DNA from: PFJX01 sp964542455
GTDB lineage: Bacteria; Pseudomonadota; Gammaproteobacteria; Burkholderiales; Thiobacillaceae
Direction of reading: 5' to 3'
DNA: 64,000 bases
Assembly (NCBI GenBank): GCA_964542455.1
Contig: CAZIUC010000008.1
Coordinates: 62,001 to 126,000, forward strand
Part shown: positions 63,941-64,000 of the stretch, piece by piece
Layout: each line of letters begins with the position of its first letter
How positions within the stretch are numbered: the stretch's first letter is position 1
The notes under the pieces: model-generated
Databases searched by the model: none
What the model saw: only the letters and a program-made list of their open reading frames with translations
What the model was told of the DNA's origin: nothing
Program-made: the position numbers and the translations under genes

Positions 63941-64000
63941 TTACCCCTCCAGCAAGCCCAACCCCAGCCCCACGCCGAAGCCGTTGATATCCGTTGCCGC
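63941..64000 (-). CDS. 3' end of an unidentified gene
   Basis: Nineteen codons in frame from the window edge to a TAA at 63941-63943, reading AATDINGFGVGLGLGLLEG. The Gly-Leu alternation is a little like a terminal beta-strand, but nothing can be assigned from so short a piece. Plausible as the 3' end of a gene on the minus strand. Confidence 0.4.
   Translation of the reverse strand, partial: AATDINGFGVGLGLGLLEG

Overview
The window is a high-GC chromosomal segment, most likely from a sulfur-oxidising betaproteobacterium. Evidence for this: sox genes (soxX, soxA, soxB), two DsrC/TusE-family paralogs, a phosphoribulokinase-family protein, a 2-methylcitrate cycle operon, the block pyrG-kdsA-eno-ftsB in the order usual for betaproteobacteria, a zipA-ligA-galU block, and numerous dispersed palindromic repeats. 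Genus cannot be fixed from the sequence alone. Most of the window is ordinary chromosome with full coding density; no intergenic stretch longer than about 300 bases is empty.

Layout. 1-4623 (+): prpE (3' part), prpB, prpC and prpD, the methylcitrate route of propionate use. 4888-12012: cell-envelope genes (two OmpA-family proteins, a Sel1-repeat protein, two YceI proteins with a cytochrome b561) and folE with a membrane methyltransferase. 12240-17653 (-): a very large hybrid histidine kinase with its HD-GYP response regulator. 17841-20030: recQ. 20572-24620: rluF-like gene, phosphoribulokinase paralog, VF530 and PhnA/YjdM small proteins, tRNA-Asn and an aspartate-type aminotransferase. 24869-30173 (+): uvrB, a Uma2 nuclease, a SWIM zinc-finger protein and an orphan FlaG pair. 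30414-38972 (-): galU, ligA, zipA, ftsB, eno, kdsA, pyrG. 39085-42096 (-): a lipoprotein substrate-binding protein followed 3 bases later by a HAMP-PAS-PAS-GGDEF diguanylate cyclase.

42461-46209 is the most unusual region. A translationally coupled three-gene operon (HEPN-like small protein, KGGVGR-type ParA/MinD-like ATPase, P-loop ATPase) lies between two 195-bp direct repeats (186 of 195 positions identical by hand count) that are both the 3' end of the adjacent alpha-2-macroglobulin gene. This is the signature of a small mobile or duplicated module parked in the tail of that gene; the gene content suggests a conflict or defence system, but that function is inferred.

51746-59891 holds an HDOD protein, two DsrC/TusE-family genes whose two redox cysteines are split between them (one keeps only the C-terminal cysteine, the other only the upstream cysteine), a small periplasmic protein between them, a DUF302 lipoprotein, moaC, bepA-like protease, soxX-soxA and soxB. 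60080-63821 (-) is a circularly permuted ATP-grasp / alpha-E pair followed by an HPPD-like VOC protein of unknown role. The last 60 bases are the 3' end of one more gene.

Several families of palindromic repeats recur in intergenic spaces; one 73-bp element occurs twice (9651 and 59973) with base changes that preserve pairing.
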